Shown here piece by piece: positions 1 through 12,474 of a stretch of 64,000 nt of DNA. The translations under genes were made by a program, and so were the position numbers. The notes below the pieces were generated by a model. That model made no database searches. It saw only the letters and a list, made by a program, of their open reading frames with translations, and was not told where the DNA came from. The stretch is taken from positions 5,394,001 to 5,458,000 of the forward strand of contig JAJUBI010000001.1 in assembly GCA_022419385.1 (NCBI GenBank), in the 5' to 3' direction. Position 1 is the first letter of the stretch. Every line of letters begins with the position of its first letter. Origin of the DNA: Paraconiothyrium sp. Pb-2020 (Eukaryota; Ascomycota; Dothideomycetes; Pleosporales; Didymosphaeriaceae).

Positions 1-682
1 GCCGGCCATGGTTGGGTCCGCATGACCAATCTGGGATGCAGTACTTGATGAACTCGATTCTTGTATCGGTGTCCAGAGCGGATTTGCGATTGGACGAGGG
101 CATGAGGAAGGATGACATGGTGCCACCAAAGAGTTCCCCGTAGATAAGAAACTGGAAGGTTGCGGACGAGACATCCGTGTACAGTGTGAAAGCATCATCA
201 GCACCACCATTCCAGAAATTGGGCTGTTGATACCATTGACTCCCAATCATGGCATCAATGGTTGCGTTGAGTGGGTTGATTATGCTGAATCTCAGCTCAT
301 ACATCTTCCTGATATCATCCATGGTCAGGCCCACACCTTCGGCATCATCGCTAAGTGCAAGGGACAAGACGCCTTTCATGCCACCATGAAAGGCTTCCAC
401 GAGGCGCGCAACACGCGCCTCTCTTTCTGCTGCAACTACAACAGCCCATGCCGCTATCTGACGTGCTACAGCCAGAACAAGGAAGTGAGGGTGCGGGGAG
501 AAGAAGGTGGGGGCTGATCGCGACGCTAAATATAGGATGGTCTTTGGCAGAGTATCGGCGAATACATTGTGCAGGCGCTTGCAGGTCGAAGATGTGTTCT
601 TGAAATCCTCAATGTTATGCATGTACAAGGGGAGTTGGAGGAGTAGCTCGTCTGGTAGGTCCAAGAGTTTAGGTGTGGCCAT
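1..682 (-). CDS. F-box-like domain protein, C-terminus cut by window edge
   Basis: An uninterrupted minus-strand frame runs from an ATG at 682 to base 1 (227 codons) with no stop, so the gene continues outside the window. Residues about 6-50 have the F-box pattern: a start like LDLPDELLLQLPLYM, then DFKNTSSTCKRLHNVF, a typical leucine- and cysteine-spaced three-helix motif. F-box proteins recruit substrates to SCF (Skp1-cullin) ubiquitin ligases; fungi carry many lineage-specific ones. The rest (residues 60-227) is a helical region without a repeat or domain I recognise. The ATG is the first in frame after the intergenic region. F-box class fairly sure; substrate unknown. Confidence 0.72.
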   Translation of the reverse strand, partial: MATPKLLDLPDELLLQLPLYMHNIEDFKNTSSTCKRLHNVFADTLPKTILYLASRSAPTFFSPHPHFLVLAVARQIAAWAVVVAAEREARVARLVEAFHGGMKGVLSLALSDDAEGVGLTMDDIRKMYELRFSIINPLNATIDAMIGSQWYQQPNFWNGGADDAFTLYTDVSSATFQFLIYGELFGGTMSSFLMPSSNRKSALDTDTRIEFIKYCIPDWSCGPNHGR

Positions 683-1936
683 TGTGTCGCCTAGTGATAA
701 TCGTCTTCGACTAATAGTAGATGTTAGTTCGGGGTAGGATTCGTCATATATCCATCAGGAAATACGATGTGGTCTGTGAGAGGGCGGCCACAAAAGGGCT
801 ATCGTGCGAAAGTTTGATACGGAGAGTCAACACTAACAAGGCAGCAGCTAAGGCGCCCCTCCATCAGCTGACTCGGCGGTGTTCAAGCCCCACGATGGAT
901 GGCTACAGTAGTGGCCCTAATGGTTATCTGCAAAGCATCATCACACGGTGAGGTTCGTTTTCTTGTTGGAATGTCTCTGCCTATCCTTTGGCTCGAACCC
1001 TTTCGAAAACTGCCGACAACCCGTGGACCACACGTAACCATGTGACTACGTGAACATCCCTGTGGCGGCGATGATATATAGTCTTCCGCAAGGTAGTGGA
1101 CTATGTTTTTCCCGCATGTACAGCCTAGACCATTGCTTTGTTGATGCGATCACGGGGATCCTCGAAATTTGACCCTCTCGTGGGGCGGCGTATGACGCGC
1201 GCCTCCCGCTTTTCCCGCCCTCCGCCGTCGCAAACCCCACAGTCTCGACCTTCGACAGCCTTCAAGGCTGTCAAGCTCAGCAAAGACGCCTTGGGACGCC
1301 TCGTCAATGCATAAGCATTGATGTCTTCCTTGACAATCCAGTCGAGATAACACGCGCAGCCGTCCCTTGGCGATACCCCTTCACAAGGCCACGGCACTCT
1401 CAGCCACCATGAGATATGGTCGATAGCATCATCCAGGTATCAGATCGCATCGTCAAACCTCCTGCGCAGGGACGCGACATCGATCACCAGCACCAATGTC
1501 ACAGCATCTCGGGTCCACCTGCCTGAAACACACAGCAGGCTACGAGCGCCGCTTCTCTCCGCGCGAACGTCTGCCTACGTTGTTCGAGCCACGGTGCGCA
1601 GTGGATGGAATCTCGTTCTGCCCGCGAGCCGTGTAGAAGAAACAACGCCGTTTGCTCCGCTCGTGGCGAGAAAATGTCTGTAAGCCGCCTTCAGGTTGTT
1701 CGTCGCGAGGCATTATCCTGCCACTGTTTCAAGATGCTGTACGGCGCATACGGCAGCGCCCATGGCAGCTTTATTATGGCTAAGAACGCCGCGCTTCGCC
1801 CAGACTTCCAGTTACACCTCGTCGTCACTTACACACGTCTTGACTTCCATTTCAATCATCCCATTAAACCTTCCGTTGTCTAATAGCAACCTGTCTTATC
1901 AATCGCAGCTGTACATTCTACATAACAATTGCCGAT
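683..1936. other. Intergenic, no gene seen
   Basis: Only short overlapping frames without recognisable domains or plausible splice junctions occur here. The last 150 bases before the next gene are pyrimidine-rich (stretches of C and T near 1810-1900), as is usual for a fungal promoter and 5' leader. No tRNA, repeat or mobile element was recognised. Confidence 0.5.
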
Positions 1937-2365
1937 ATGTTGACCAACCGCCGCTCTACCATGATGCTCCCGCGTCAAAACACCAACCCACAGATCCGCC
2001 CTGAGCCTGCGCAACTGGAGACTGAACCGCACTGCCGCACCTCTTCGGTCCTAACAGCCACAACGCCTACTCTTCCCGGGTACCGTATCGTCAAAGTTCA
2101 CGGCATGGTGCACGGCCTTACTACTGTCGCGCGCAAAGACACGAAGGCCTTTATCAAGTCCATGGGCAACGGCAGTGAAGCAAAGAGTCTCACGCACATG
2201 ATCTACAACGCGCGCGATCAAGCCAGTGAGCGCATGATCAGGGACTGCATCTCGCGCGGCGGCAACGCGATCGTCGGCATGGGCTTCGGTGAAAGCGAGG
2301 TTCTGGGCTTTGCGCAGATCAGCGTCTACGGCACGGCGGTATACATTGAGAAAGACAAAGCATGA
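1937..2365 (+). CDS. YbjQ/UPF0145 family protein (putative heavy-metal-binding domain)
   Basis: Single exon, 142 aa. From about residue 44 to the end it matches the YbjQ_1 (UPF0145) pattern: TLPGYRIVKVHGMVHG at the start, a central helix (LTHMIYNARDQASERMIRDC), then GGNAIVGMGFGESEV and a final strand ending SVYGTAVYIE. Bacterial members are about 105 aa and assemble into symmetric oligomers; their biochemical role is not established, despite the heavy-metal label. The first 40 residues are a polar extension (RRST, QNTNPQ) with no clear targeting signal. The ATG at 1937 was taken because it opens the frame; the Met codons a few residues later are alternatives. The neighbours give no functional hint. 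Confidence 0.8.
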   Translation: MLTNRRSTMMLPRQNTNPQIRPEPAQLETEPHCRTSSVLTATTPTLPGYRIVKVHGMVHGLTTVARKDTKAFIKSMGNGSEAKSLTHMIYNARDQASERMIRDCISRGGNAIVGMGFGESEVLGFAQISVYGTAVYIEKDKA

Positions 2366-3419
2366 CTAGAAGATCCCTTCAGAGACTCTGGGTGCTACGT
2401 AAACCCAGACCAACCACCAATGGAAGAAACGGAGGAGGACTGAGGTCCGAAAATCTACTTATATCGTCCATCCGGATATGGACAATTACGACATGATGAC
2501 AAACTCTGGTCTGCGCGAGCGGGAAATACTCAGCGACAACGAATGGTGTTCGAGGGCGTTAGGTGGCAAAATAGCGGAATCGTTCAAAGGAAGCAATTCT
2601 TCCAGCTGGGTACTTTCGGGATGGATTTGTGATACCCGAAGATTGACTTGGTCAGTCCAGCAGTGCGTAATGCGATGCAAAACATATAATTGTGCTTTCA
2701 ATGGTATATATCCACTTTCTTCATGGGTAAGATACTAGTATATCACCTATGATTCGCGACCGGAACCATCATAGCTTGTGCACTAGTGCGAAAGGCTCAA
2801 CTGTGACTATCCGTCCAACATAGGCCCAACTCCATCAACAATTCTCACTCAATCAGTATACCTAGTTCGTTGCTATGAACATCAAAGTCTTGTATCTTTA
2901 ACGCAGCTGGTATATCAAAGCATCACGCTGCATATGTACGCGGTCCTAAGCATGACGATACCACTTAACGCTCGTGGGGGCCACCCCGCCTCCCCCAGTG
3001 CAGGGGTACGGCAACGACACCCTTTGCGCATACAATTAGAATTGAGTGCGTGTCGTAACGATATGTTCCTGTATCAAGCAAATGGCCGGGCGTTAATAAG
3101 AAGCTCGTGAATAAATTTGCAAATCTGTACTGCATCGAACGTACATATAGTCTGTAGGCTGTATTGATAGGCGTAGCATAGTGAGATTGCTAGCCTACCG
3201 GCGGGGCGGGGCGAAGCGCAGCACTCCGACACCACCTTCCTTCTCGCTGCTCGACACCCGTTCACAGTCACTATACAGTACCACTACCTCGATGGGCACG
3301 ATTTCTTGAAGCATACCGGATCCTGAATCCTGGAGGCGAACGTCGAGCCGGTAGCTAAGCCAGCCTACCTACACCCATGACTGCCTCCGTTACCGCCCCC
3401 GCTCGCACACGCCGTGGCC
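2366..3419. other. Intergenic, no gene seen
   Basis: No frame has recognisable coding character. The stretch holds the 3' flank of the YbjQ gene and the promoter of the transcription factor that follows. A short C-rich patch near 2975-3005 is the only compositional feature noted. Confidence 0.45.
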
Positions 3420-5728
3420 ATGTCCCTCGCTCCACCTACAGACAACGATGGCGGTAGCCTGCGAACCACAAGCGGAGACTTGCTGCTCTCAAAGACGTGC
3501 CAGAACTGCTTTTCGTTGAAGATACGATGCGACCGGACGCACAGAAACGACATATGCGACAGGTGCATTGCACGGTTCTTTTTCGTATCAAGAACAATTG
3601 CGCTAATTTCCGCAGGTGCGCACGCCTAGGGAAACAATGCGTCTTCCGACCTGCAAAGCGACGCGACAATTCTGCGAAACGCGATTCGTACGACAGCCTA
3701 CCATCCCCAAGAGCGTTGCGCGATAGCTAACTGCCCTCGCAGACGCATTCAAGCCCTCGAAGCGCAGGTTCGGGACCTTCTCCGTCTTCAGAACCCCTCG
3801 TACACCATCCAGCAGCCATTGCCCGAAGGCTCACTCTCCACTCAGTCGAGCCCACCCTCCGATGGCGACGTTATTGACGAGGAGATTGTCTCGATGGAGA
3901 CGGCGAATACCCTGGTGGAGGTTTACAAGTCAGAAATGATGCCTCATTTCCCATTCATAATAGTACCATTACACGAGACTGGGACCAGCTTGCGGCATGA
4001 GAAGCCCTTCCTGTTCCTCGCGATGCTGTCGGTTGCCAGCTTCCATGACTTGGCGGCCCAGGAGAAGCTAGGCAACAGGTTCAAGACGATGGTGACCGAC
4101 AAGGTCCTATACGGAGGAGATGACTGCTTGAAGCTCGAATACCTACAAGGCTTGATGGTCGTGCTGGCGTGGTGAGACTGGTTTAGCCTGCAATGCCGCC
4201 ACACAAGTCGCTGACGCTACTCAGGAACCAGTACCACGGACGCTCGAAATACTATACGCAGTATATACAACTGGCTATATCTATAGCAGTGGACATGCGC
4301 CTGGACCGCAAGCCTATCGTCAGCGTACAAAAGAGATACGAGGACAAGCGCGACCCTCTCGTGGCCGGTAGCCCAGGGACGCAAACGTGGGGCGCAGAAG
4401 AGCAGCGTGCAGCTGCAGGCATTTTCTACATATCCTCGACGTATGGTTGCCCTTCATAACTCCAACGTTCACTCTGATCATGTCCAGTATCTCCAAATTG
4501 TTAGACAAGATGAATACATATCCTTGCACTCAGTCCATCGAGGATGGATGCTTGGCTTTGGGACAGAGGGCGGAATATCGAACTGACAAAGATCTATACC
4601 ACGTTATCCGGCTGCAGAACATCATCGAGAAAATAGAAACATTGGCCGGAGGCCCTGGGTCGGAGGCCGATGCGGAGGATGCGTATCTGCGTGTACGGTC
4701 GCAGCTGGAAGAGTTTCGAGCCTTCTTGAGCGTGGATGTCAGCGATAGTCGTCAGTCAAGTCTACTCTGTGCTCTGATCGTCACTAACCGATTCAGATCT
4801 CCTGTTCATGCAATTCCACACTGCAAAGCTCTTTCTCTTCCAGGTCGCCTTTTTCGAACGCAACCTTCAACAGTCACCCGCAATGCACCTTAACATACTT
4901 TCCGAGGGTCTTGAAGGCGCAAAGGCATTCCTAGACCTTTACCTCTGGTTGCCGCCAAAGTCTGAAATGGCTCTCACCAATATAGAGTGGGTCCAACTTT
5001 CTTTCGGCGTCACCCAAGCCGCGAAATTCGCCATAGTGAGCAAGACACCTACCGTAGAAGCGCAGACTCGCGACCTAAGACACCGCCTAAATATCGACCA
5101 TGTATTCCGGCATCTGGCCTTGCGCATCGGCGCCCTTGTCGGCCGCTCAGGTGAAGGTGATAAACGCAAAGACATCTTCTACCACTACGAGCAGCGCACG
5201 CGCAAGATCCAAAATTGGTATGAGAGAATGACACGAGCTGTAGATGCCCACACGCCGGACTCTCAGCACGGGGACGGCCAGCGGAACATGTACCAGAACT
5301 CGCCGCCGAACATGCAACCGCAGTCTAGCACACCCTCCCCGTACAAATCTTCGATGCAGCCCTCTTCTATACAAGCAACGCCACACTCGCAACAGCCCTC
5401 TCAAAGTCACGTTCCCCTTTCCGCAACCTTATCCCACCAACAACCCCTCCACAACGTAGCCCCTCAGATCCAGCCTCTTCAAAGCAACATTTCACCTCCT
5501 TTACCAGAACCGGTGTTCGACGCTTCTACGAGTGTGGGGATGGTGCCTATGAACTCGTATTCGACGTATGGTAACGTACCCTCGATAGCATTCCCAGACC
5601 TAATGAATGCATCGGGATGGGACTCGCTCTTCGCTGTGCCCATGGATGATATGGCGTGGCTCGTGGACCCGTCGCAGGGCTACAGTGGGATAAATCAGGC
5701 AAGTTCGCCAAGTGAAGGCGGCTGGTGA
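3420..5728 (+). CDS. Zn2Cys6 transcription factor with fungal-specific middle homology region
   Basis: Six exons: 3420-3562, 3616-3687, 3743-4171, 4225-4440, 4488-4750, 4797-5728. The coding sum is 2055 nt, 684 aa. Introns are 46-55 nt. The zinc cluster is at residues 27-56 (C27, C30, C37, C46, C49, C56) and is split by the first intron; a short heptad helix follows (RIQALEAQVRDLLRL), the usual dimerisation element. The middle region has the Fungal_TF_MHR pattern (HFPFIIVPL, KPFLFLAMLSVAS, LEYLQGLMVVLAW, YIQLAISIAVDMRL). The C-terminal 200 residues are rich in Gln, Ser and Pro, then acidic, typical of an activation domain. It should act in the nucleus on CGG-type sites. No target is inferable; the adjacent amidohydrolase at 6222-7862 converges on it, so a shared promoter is not suggested. 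The ATG at 3420 is in frame; an ATG at 3377 is out of frame. Confidence 0.9.
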
Positions 5729-6221
5729 GACGGAGGCCTATATGGGGGCGTCATTGATTTATGTTTACGACAACGTTCTGTACGATTGATGAAGAGGCGT
5801 AGGTAGATACTTTATACATATACGGTCATCCAGCCACAGTGCCGATCTGGGCTTCGTTTAGTGTTAGGAATACCTGCGAAAGTTGCCGTAAACTGATCAG
5901 CGTTGGCTTGTTTGGGGTATTCCGCCGGTCGGACGGTCGGATACGGACGCCTTGTCCGTACGTGTTCGATGTGACTGCACCACGTCTACGTTTCTATCAT
6001 ATCCAACAATTGTGATATATTGCATTATAGCTTATCACCTTACACTTTCGACTACCGTATTCACACAACAATCGGTATCATACCGTACGTCCTGCATGAT
6101 ATTCCTCTAACAGGTCTCTCTTGACCATGGCCTATGATCGCATCTTTGGCATATCCCCCGAACCCAAACCCTACATCAAAGCGCATACCCAATATATGCA
6201 GACACCAGCTCCTGTCTATGT
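5729..6221. other. Intergenic between convergent genes
   Basis: This is the shared 3' flank of the transcription factor and the amidohydrolase. Around 5928-5960 there is a short imperfect repetition of ggtcgga/cggatacgg units with partial dyad symmetry. Nothing else was recognised. Confidence 0.4.
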
Positions 6222-7862
6222 TTATATCGTCGGCTTCTCCACCCCCTCCGGTACATCAAATACCTTCTCCCCGTTGAACCACGTCTGAGCCACCTTAGCG
6301 CTTAGCAGATCGTCTGCTTCGAACTTCATGTCCACGATCACGAAATCTGCTTGCTTCCCCACTTCCAGTGTTCCCACGCGCTGTTCCGCAAAACACGAAT
6401 ACGCCGCCCCTCGCGTAGCCGCAGTCACCGCCTCCGCGATCCCGAGCTTGAACTCCTCATTTACAGGCGGGTCGCCGGCGTCCGGATACCGCGCAGATTT
6501 GCGCGTCGTAGCAACGTACAAGTTCTTCAGCGGTGGGTGCGGCGCGGTAGGCGCATCGCTCCCAAGCGCCAGCACAGCGCCGTGATCCGCGAAATCCTTG
6601 TACGCGAAAGCGCGCTTTAATCTCTCCGGACCCAGCAGTTTGGGCCAAGCGCGGAGGATGGCCGGATCAGCGTGCACGGGTTGAATAGAGGCTGTGATGC
6701 CTAGTTTTCCCAGTCGTACGGCGTCTTCCGGCGCCGTGAGTTCCAGGTGCTCAATGCGGTGCCGTTGGTCTGGTTTCCCGTACATCTCGAGGACGTTGAC
6801 CGCGTTGTGCACGGCGGCGTCACCGATGGCGTGAAGTGCGCATTGCAGGCCCGCTTCGCACGCTTTCTTGACTACGGGGTCGAGCATCGCGGGCGTCCAT
6901 ATGGGGTCTGGCGAAGCGACGTTGGTAGTGTAAGGCTCTGCAAGAGCGGCGGTGCAGGCGTCGATTACGCCGTCGCAGATTATCTTTATGCCTACAACGC
7001 GCAGATCTGGGCTCGTGGTCCCGTTATAGCGGCCCGCGAGCTCGATTGCGCGGTCGACTTGTGCGAGGCGATCCGCTTTGCCGTTGCCGGGGTTAATGCA
7101 CCAGTGCGCTGCGATGCGGAGGGGGAGGTGTCCGCCTTCTGCGTCCCGGAGAGCGAGGGTTGCATCCCAAGCGTTCTCGTCCATAGCCATGTCCACACAG
7201 CCTGTCACACCGACTGAGTGGTAAGCCTTGATGCCTGCGCGTAGAGACGCGAGCTTCTCCTCTGTGCTGAGCACCTGAGCGAGATGGGGCCATACGATGA
7301 GGAGCACGCATGCTTCACTGAGGAGGCCGCTTGCTTTGCCATCTGCGTCTCGCTCGATCTTCCCGCCGTCAGGGTCGGGCATGCCTTGAACCCCCATTTC
7401 TGCGAGCGCAGCGCTGTTGCACCAGCACGAATGGAGGTCTTTCGAATCGATGTATATCGGTTTATCGGTCAGGTCGTCAAGCATTGATGCGAGCGCAGCG
7501 CTGCCTGTCATGCTGTGCATCCACCCGCTGCATAACACTCTCTCTTTCTCCGGATGCTCCTCGACATACTGGCTTATTCGTGCCCGGATTTCTGTGAGGT
7601 CGGTGCAGCCGTCTAGTTGGACTTTTGCGAGTGACTGGCCGAGTAGGAGGAAATGCGTGTGCGCGTCTATAAAGGATGGTAGAACGTATGCGCCATTCAA
7701 ATTATGCACTAAGTTATGCGCGTAGGTATCCAAGGCTGGGGAATCCAGCGCGCCGACGAAAGCGATTCTGCCATCTTCAATGACGAGAGTGGATGGATCG
7801 GTGGTAGCGGAGGTGGCGGAGCCGGTGAAAAGGCGAGCGTTCGTGAACACCTGAGTGGACAT
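6222..7862 (-). CDS. YtcJ-type amidohydrolase (amidohydrolase family 3)
   Basis: Single exon, 546 aa, start ATG at 7862. It matches the metal-dependent amidohydrolase family 3, called YtcJ-like in bacteria and fungi. Visible signs are the N-terminal beta-sandwich segment (TNARLFTG...IEDGRIAFVG), the metal site DAHTHF at residues 66-71, a conserved HAIGDAAV loop (third and fourth ligands region), RIEHLELT, then LGSDAPTAP with the catalytic Asp, and the closing beta-sandwich with KQADFVIVDM. The family hydrolyses C-N bonds of amides, imides or N-acyl amino acids; the substrate cannot be told from sequence. No signal peptide is visible, so it is likely cytosolic. All metal-ligand motifs look intact. 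Confidence 0.92.
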   Translation of the reverse strand: MSTQVFTNARLFTGSATSATTDPSTLVIEDGRIAFVGALDSPALDTYAHNLVHNLNGAYVLPSFIDAHTHFLLLGQSLAKVQLDGCTDLTEIRARISQYVEEHPEKERVLCSGWMHSMTGSAALASMLDDLTDKPIYIDSKDLHSCWCNSAALAEMGVQGMPDPDGGKIERDADGKASGLLSEACVLLIVWPHLAQVLSTEEKLASLRAGIKAYHSVGVTGCVDMAMDENAWDATLALRDAEGGHLPLRIAAHWCINPGNGKADRLAQVDRAIELAGRYNGTTSPDLRVVGIKIICDGVIDACTAALAEPYTTNVASPDPIWTPAMLDPVVKKACEAGLQCALHAIGDAAVHNAVNVLEMYGKPDQRHRIEHLELTAPEDAVRLGKLGITASIQPVHADPAILRAWPKLLGPERLKRAFAYKDFADHGAVLALGSDAPTAPHPPLKNLYVATTRKSARYPDAGDPPVNEEFKLGIAEAVTAATRGAAYSCFAEQRVGTLEVGKQADFVIVDMKFEADDLLSAKVAQTWFNGEKVFDVPEGVEKPTI

Positions 7863-10800
7863 GGTGCGTGATGAAAGGGAAGGGTGATGTTCGTGTGACG
7901 TGGGCTTATCTTATCTGATCAGCCCTAATCTCACTGTGGGGAAGTCATCGCCGAAGCAAATCCGACCTTCTTCTTCTGAATTCGTGAACAGGATATTCGC
8001 ACACCAATGATGTTGAGAAAATACTGTACGTGCAACTCTCACTGCAGATAAGTTGACAATCTTCCTTTTAAATTGTTGACGCATCTTGCTTACTTGCTCG
8101 TAGACTTTTTGGAAAAGACGATAGTTTTGTTGGCTGTCGGACTCCCACACTGGTGCATGATAGCCCATGATAACCCATGGAGGACAACTGCGCGAATCGC
8201 GAAATCGCGTTCCTTACCGTAAGCGTAGATTGAGGTTACCAGTGAATGGAATCTGTCAACCATCCTATGTAGCCAATAGAGCCTATCAAAATCGTAAGAA
8301 ATCTCCACTATTAGTCTTATCTCACGCTTACTTCCGCAATTTTCTTCCATGCGTGGTGGCCGCAAATGTCTTGGAACGCACCGATACCCGACTTCTATGA
8401 AAAGTTTCTTTGACCTCTGGAGAGCTCACTCGTTCAATCACACGACCGTGCTCAGGATTTGCACAGAGATTCTGGAGTTCTGCTGAGTGGAAATAACACC
8501 ATAGCAACATCTCTCTCCACGACCTATACCGGACTACAGGACAGGATTGCAACCATTGCAGCCATGAGCGAACTTGAGATGTCTGGTCACGCGAATTCGC
8601 ATGCACCTTTTCCACGCCCACCCAAAACTTTAGTGTTCGACTTCTATGTGATAGATTGGGCTACTAGCATGCGCCCGGCGTGATGAAAGAGTTAACAGCG
8701 TACCTTGCTCATCAATTCGGGAACGATATAGATACTTTAGATATATAAGATGACCGTTGCTCTCCTCGGGCACACCACCTGTCACCCACACGCCTCCAAT
8801 TCTTATGAAGACCGATTGCATGACACTCCTGTCGTTTCTGCGCAGCCTCAAGTCAAGACAAATAGTAGCTTTCCATTCATTGACTTTCCTATATCAGACC
8901 CCCATTCATATAGATCAAGGTTTCGTACATTTTCTTCCATCCACCCGGGACTGTTCATCTCTGGCCACTCCTCATCACGGAGAAACTTACTCAGTTTACT
9001 TGACGATCTCGGTGCTCTGCAAATCGTGTTCATCCAACGGAAATGATTTCTTGGCGACCCTGTACCCACACAGCCACATAAGCCATTGAGCTCAGGCTAG
9101 GCCCAGGTTCGATGAAGAACAGAACAGGTTAGCAGCGAGGCCTCGGTGGCGCTGAAAGAGCAATAGGCGCCTGATCCTTAGCGAACGGGCTGTCCAGGAC
9201 CAGCTGCGTGACAGGAAATAGGGATGCGATGTGTCTAAGGCCAGTTCGACCGACCCGGATACGGACAAGAGCTTTATTGAACAAGGCCTGGGGACAAAGT
9301 ATATGCTCATCAGGGGGGCTCCAGGTTTACGCCAGAGATCGGTGTCTCACCGTTTGGAGTAGTGGATGAGAATGACCAGCGCAAAGGCAAGTGATTCCGA
9401 TACAAGCTGCACCTGTGATCCTAACCTACACTTTAGCCGCCCCTAGTTTGAGAACAGACATGGACAGAGTGCAGATAAGCTTCGCTTGATCACCCACTCG
9501 AACTGCACTAGCTGCTTACTTAAATAGACTTGTGGAGGTCACGACCATGCGGTTGCTCAGATATATGCGCTATTTTCTCCTCGTTGGTTGACAGTCTTGG
9601 GTTTTGATGAGGGTTACACTAATGCTCGCCGTGTAGCGCATTATTGATAGTGAGCCGGGAAGGAGCATATATTATATGTAGGACCGCACAACGAGTGGCA
9701 ACATGGCCTAGTTCTTCTCATCATTCTGGTCTAAGTCGATATCATATGAAAATAAGATGCGTGAGTCATTCGAAGCAACGTCGGCGGTTTGCCGTGAGTA
9801 CGCTGCCACAACTCTGCAACGCCTGCGAAACTTCGTCACTGTAATAAACGTAACGCAAAGCTGTACTAGAGTCACTTGAACTTACTTACAATCGAAGCAT
9901 GTCACCTTTCAAACTTTCGCTCAATTACTGTTCTAGAGTCGGTAGTATCACATAGCTCAAGAGTTATGTGGATGTTGCAACACGAAAGTTGTGGTTTCGA
10001 AATAGACAAATTACTCCCCTACTGCGAATCAAAGCAGTATACGAATGAGGAATGTAGGCAGTTTTCCGCACCGTGCTATCAATGGATTGATAGACTAATA
10101 TAGTCGCGGTATATGTACTGAATCTTTTACCCATGAAATGTACGAATACCACGCGGCTGCTCTAATACAATTGCTCGGTACTTGATTCTTCTTGAGTACT
10201 CTAAGCAGGCGAATAAACCTCTATAAACACAGTGGTAGATACTGAACCTCAAAGGTTTGCTTACCTCTTAAGCTCATGTTTGGACGAATGCCTAAGAGTA
10301 GGATGTATCCCCTGCAAGTGTGTGATTTCCAGCAGAACTTTCCAAGACCAATAGACTCATACGATTGTCGATCGCCGAGAGCAAATCATCAAAGTCAGTA
10401 CCGGTATAGAGTAGCTTTGTTCATCCTAAGTCTTTACAATGTAAGCCCACTAGATTAAATGGAGATCTTCGCCATTCTGCACAGCTTGGAACTTGGTGTT
10501 AAGGCGTGATATCTATTTACTGGTGACGAAAGTTGAGCATGCTCATGATCACTCGGCTCAACGGCTTCTAGTAGTTTCAAGTAATGGTCAGAGATCACCG
10601 ACCAGTCTTTCCATCTTGGACTATCAACATACACATACTTTGGTTATGTGAGAGGTGAAAGGTTCCAGAGTGAATCGATTGAAGATGATAACATCTTCCT
10701 AGAGCAATGCCCATAAAGCTAAGAAATCGATCAATGCCGAAAGTAGTGACTTAAATTTAATAACACTACTAAAGTGCTTCATTATAACAAGAGTAAGTCC

Positions 10801-12474
10801 ATCGGAGATATTGCGCTCACATGTTCTAGCGGCTCGGCGGATTTTCTGAAGAGGGACTCAAACATCGTAGAAGCGAATGTTCTTGAATTAAACTAAATTG
10901 GCAAAAGTGTGAATCATATCGTCCCTTTTGAAAATCAAGGGAGTGAAACTTCCTAACATTCTAGCGGTGTGACCCTACATGTACAATCTACAGCTACCCA
11001 GAACACGGTGGTCATTATGTGTATTCGCAGGGGCTACCAGTACCTAACGGCTTCAATTTCCCATCCCTCATCTAAACCTACAAATACACAGCGCTTGGAA
11101 GGGATCAACGCATGACTGTGCAGTGGGAATAATGAACGCAGAGGGGACAGGACTCCGTGGTCACAGAGAAGGGCGTGCCTGAGCAGGTATTTTGCGAGAC
11201 CAGTGAGTCATCTCTACCACACACGCTGACAAGTGAGGCGCACGATGGCGCGAGGTGAAAGCTGATAGCTGAGGATAGGTGACACCATGTCCTTCTCGCC
11301 TTGAAAGACCCTCTTCCTTAGCGCCTTAGCTCCAGATCTAGACTTCACAGAGGCCATAGGTCTAGCCGCAGACGAAAGCAATGGCTTGTACTGCGAGAAT
11401 AGCACTGAGTTGCCATGCTTGATGTGTCGCACGAACAGTCTCGCCGATAGAAGGCTGACGTGCTACGTCACTCCACCACCGAACGAAGCAGCTATTGACC
11501 TCCCGAGCGGTAAAAGAAATGGAAAGACATGGCAGCGACCTCACGCTCGGAGTGGGTCTGGGTATTGGACTCAGTGTTTTGGTTACGTACGTGTTTACCT
11601 GAGCGGTGGCCCAGTACTGGCCGCGCCGGGAAGTAGGGCGTTGAGAACGGGTTAGGTCTAAGGAAGTGGCGGATTGGGAATTGAAGGTTTTATGGGCCCC
11701 CTGGAGCCGCGGGTGGTTAGGATGACCGTATCTAGTAAATGCGGTGCATATCGTGCATGGCGCTGGAAGTGATTCCTGGGTAGGTTGCGAGATGGGTCTA
11801 TTGACCTTGGGTCATTGAAGTGGACGCTGTGGATACTGTGGGTTAGGTGGAAGAAGGCGGAAGGCGGAAAGTGAAGGACAATGGCGGAGTGGGGAAGTGT
11901 GAGGTTGGTGACTACCGGGCACTTGGTTATAAGGGCCATTGCAAGATTATATGTCAGCGTGAATGTGAGAACGGGATGAAGCGGACGGCGAGATTTACCG
12001 AGCCGTTTCCGAGCATATCTGCGGACATGCTCCCGTAGCTCACGGAACTGATAGGAGAATGATCTTCTGATCTTGTATCTCTCGGTGCTCGACGGTCTCC
12101 TAATAACGTGATATATCATTTCGCTTTGACTGACAGCACTCGGTTAGCATACGTAGCTTTTCGTTGCTTAGGTTGCTTATAGAAGACCTATCGTCGGCAG
12201 TTGCTTCCGCAACCATTTTTCGCCAAGCGGTTCCGCACTGTTTATAGGCAAGATGGTTCGGGGGTTTAGTCACGATCATGCATCAAGTACAGTGATGAGA
12301 TTGGGACACGTCTTGATTTCATTCGCTAGGTATATGTCTCTAAGATCGTTCCTCGTGACTCTTATAAGTCTTCTGCCTAGCACCAGAAGACCATTCCCAG
12401 CGGTGACCGCCACTCCCAAAAATGGTATCAAACAATAGAATTCAAAAGTGTACACGGATGAAGTGAAGGGGTAT
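7863..12474. other. Gene-poor 4.6-kb stretch, no supported gene
   Basis: No frame longer than about 150 codons and no recognisable domain occurs here. By eye, 9.6-11.1 kb is richer in A and T than neighbouring genes, with many TA steps, as in ageing non-coding or repeat-derived DNA. I saw no transposase or reverse-transcriptase motif, no long terminal repeats and no flanking inverted repeats. A 153-codon minus-strand frame at 11658-12119 has no protein-like conservation I can point to. The part next to 7863 is the amidohydrolase promoter; the part next to 12474 is the transporter 3' flank. Confidence 0.5.

Noticed and set aside
5920..5970. Short dyad and repeated GGTCGGA units as a regulatory site or terminator
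   Set aside because: Too short and imperfect to name, and it sits in the 3' flank of two convergent genes where no known factor site is expected.
11658..12119. A 153-codon minus-strand frame
   Set aside because: The predicted residues show no conserved motif, no good start context and no splice continuation; a frame this long can arise by chance in this pyrimidine-biased stretch.
7863..12474. Transposon remnant in the gene-poor stretch
   Set aside because: No transposase or polymerase motif, no terminal repeats and no target duplication could be identified by eye; composition alone is not enough.
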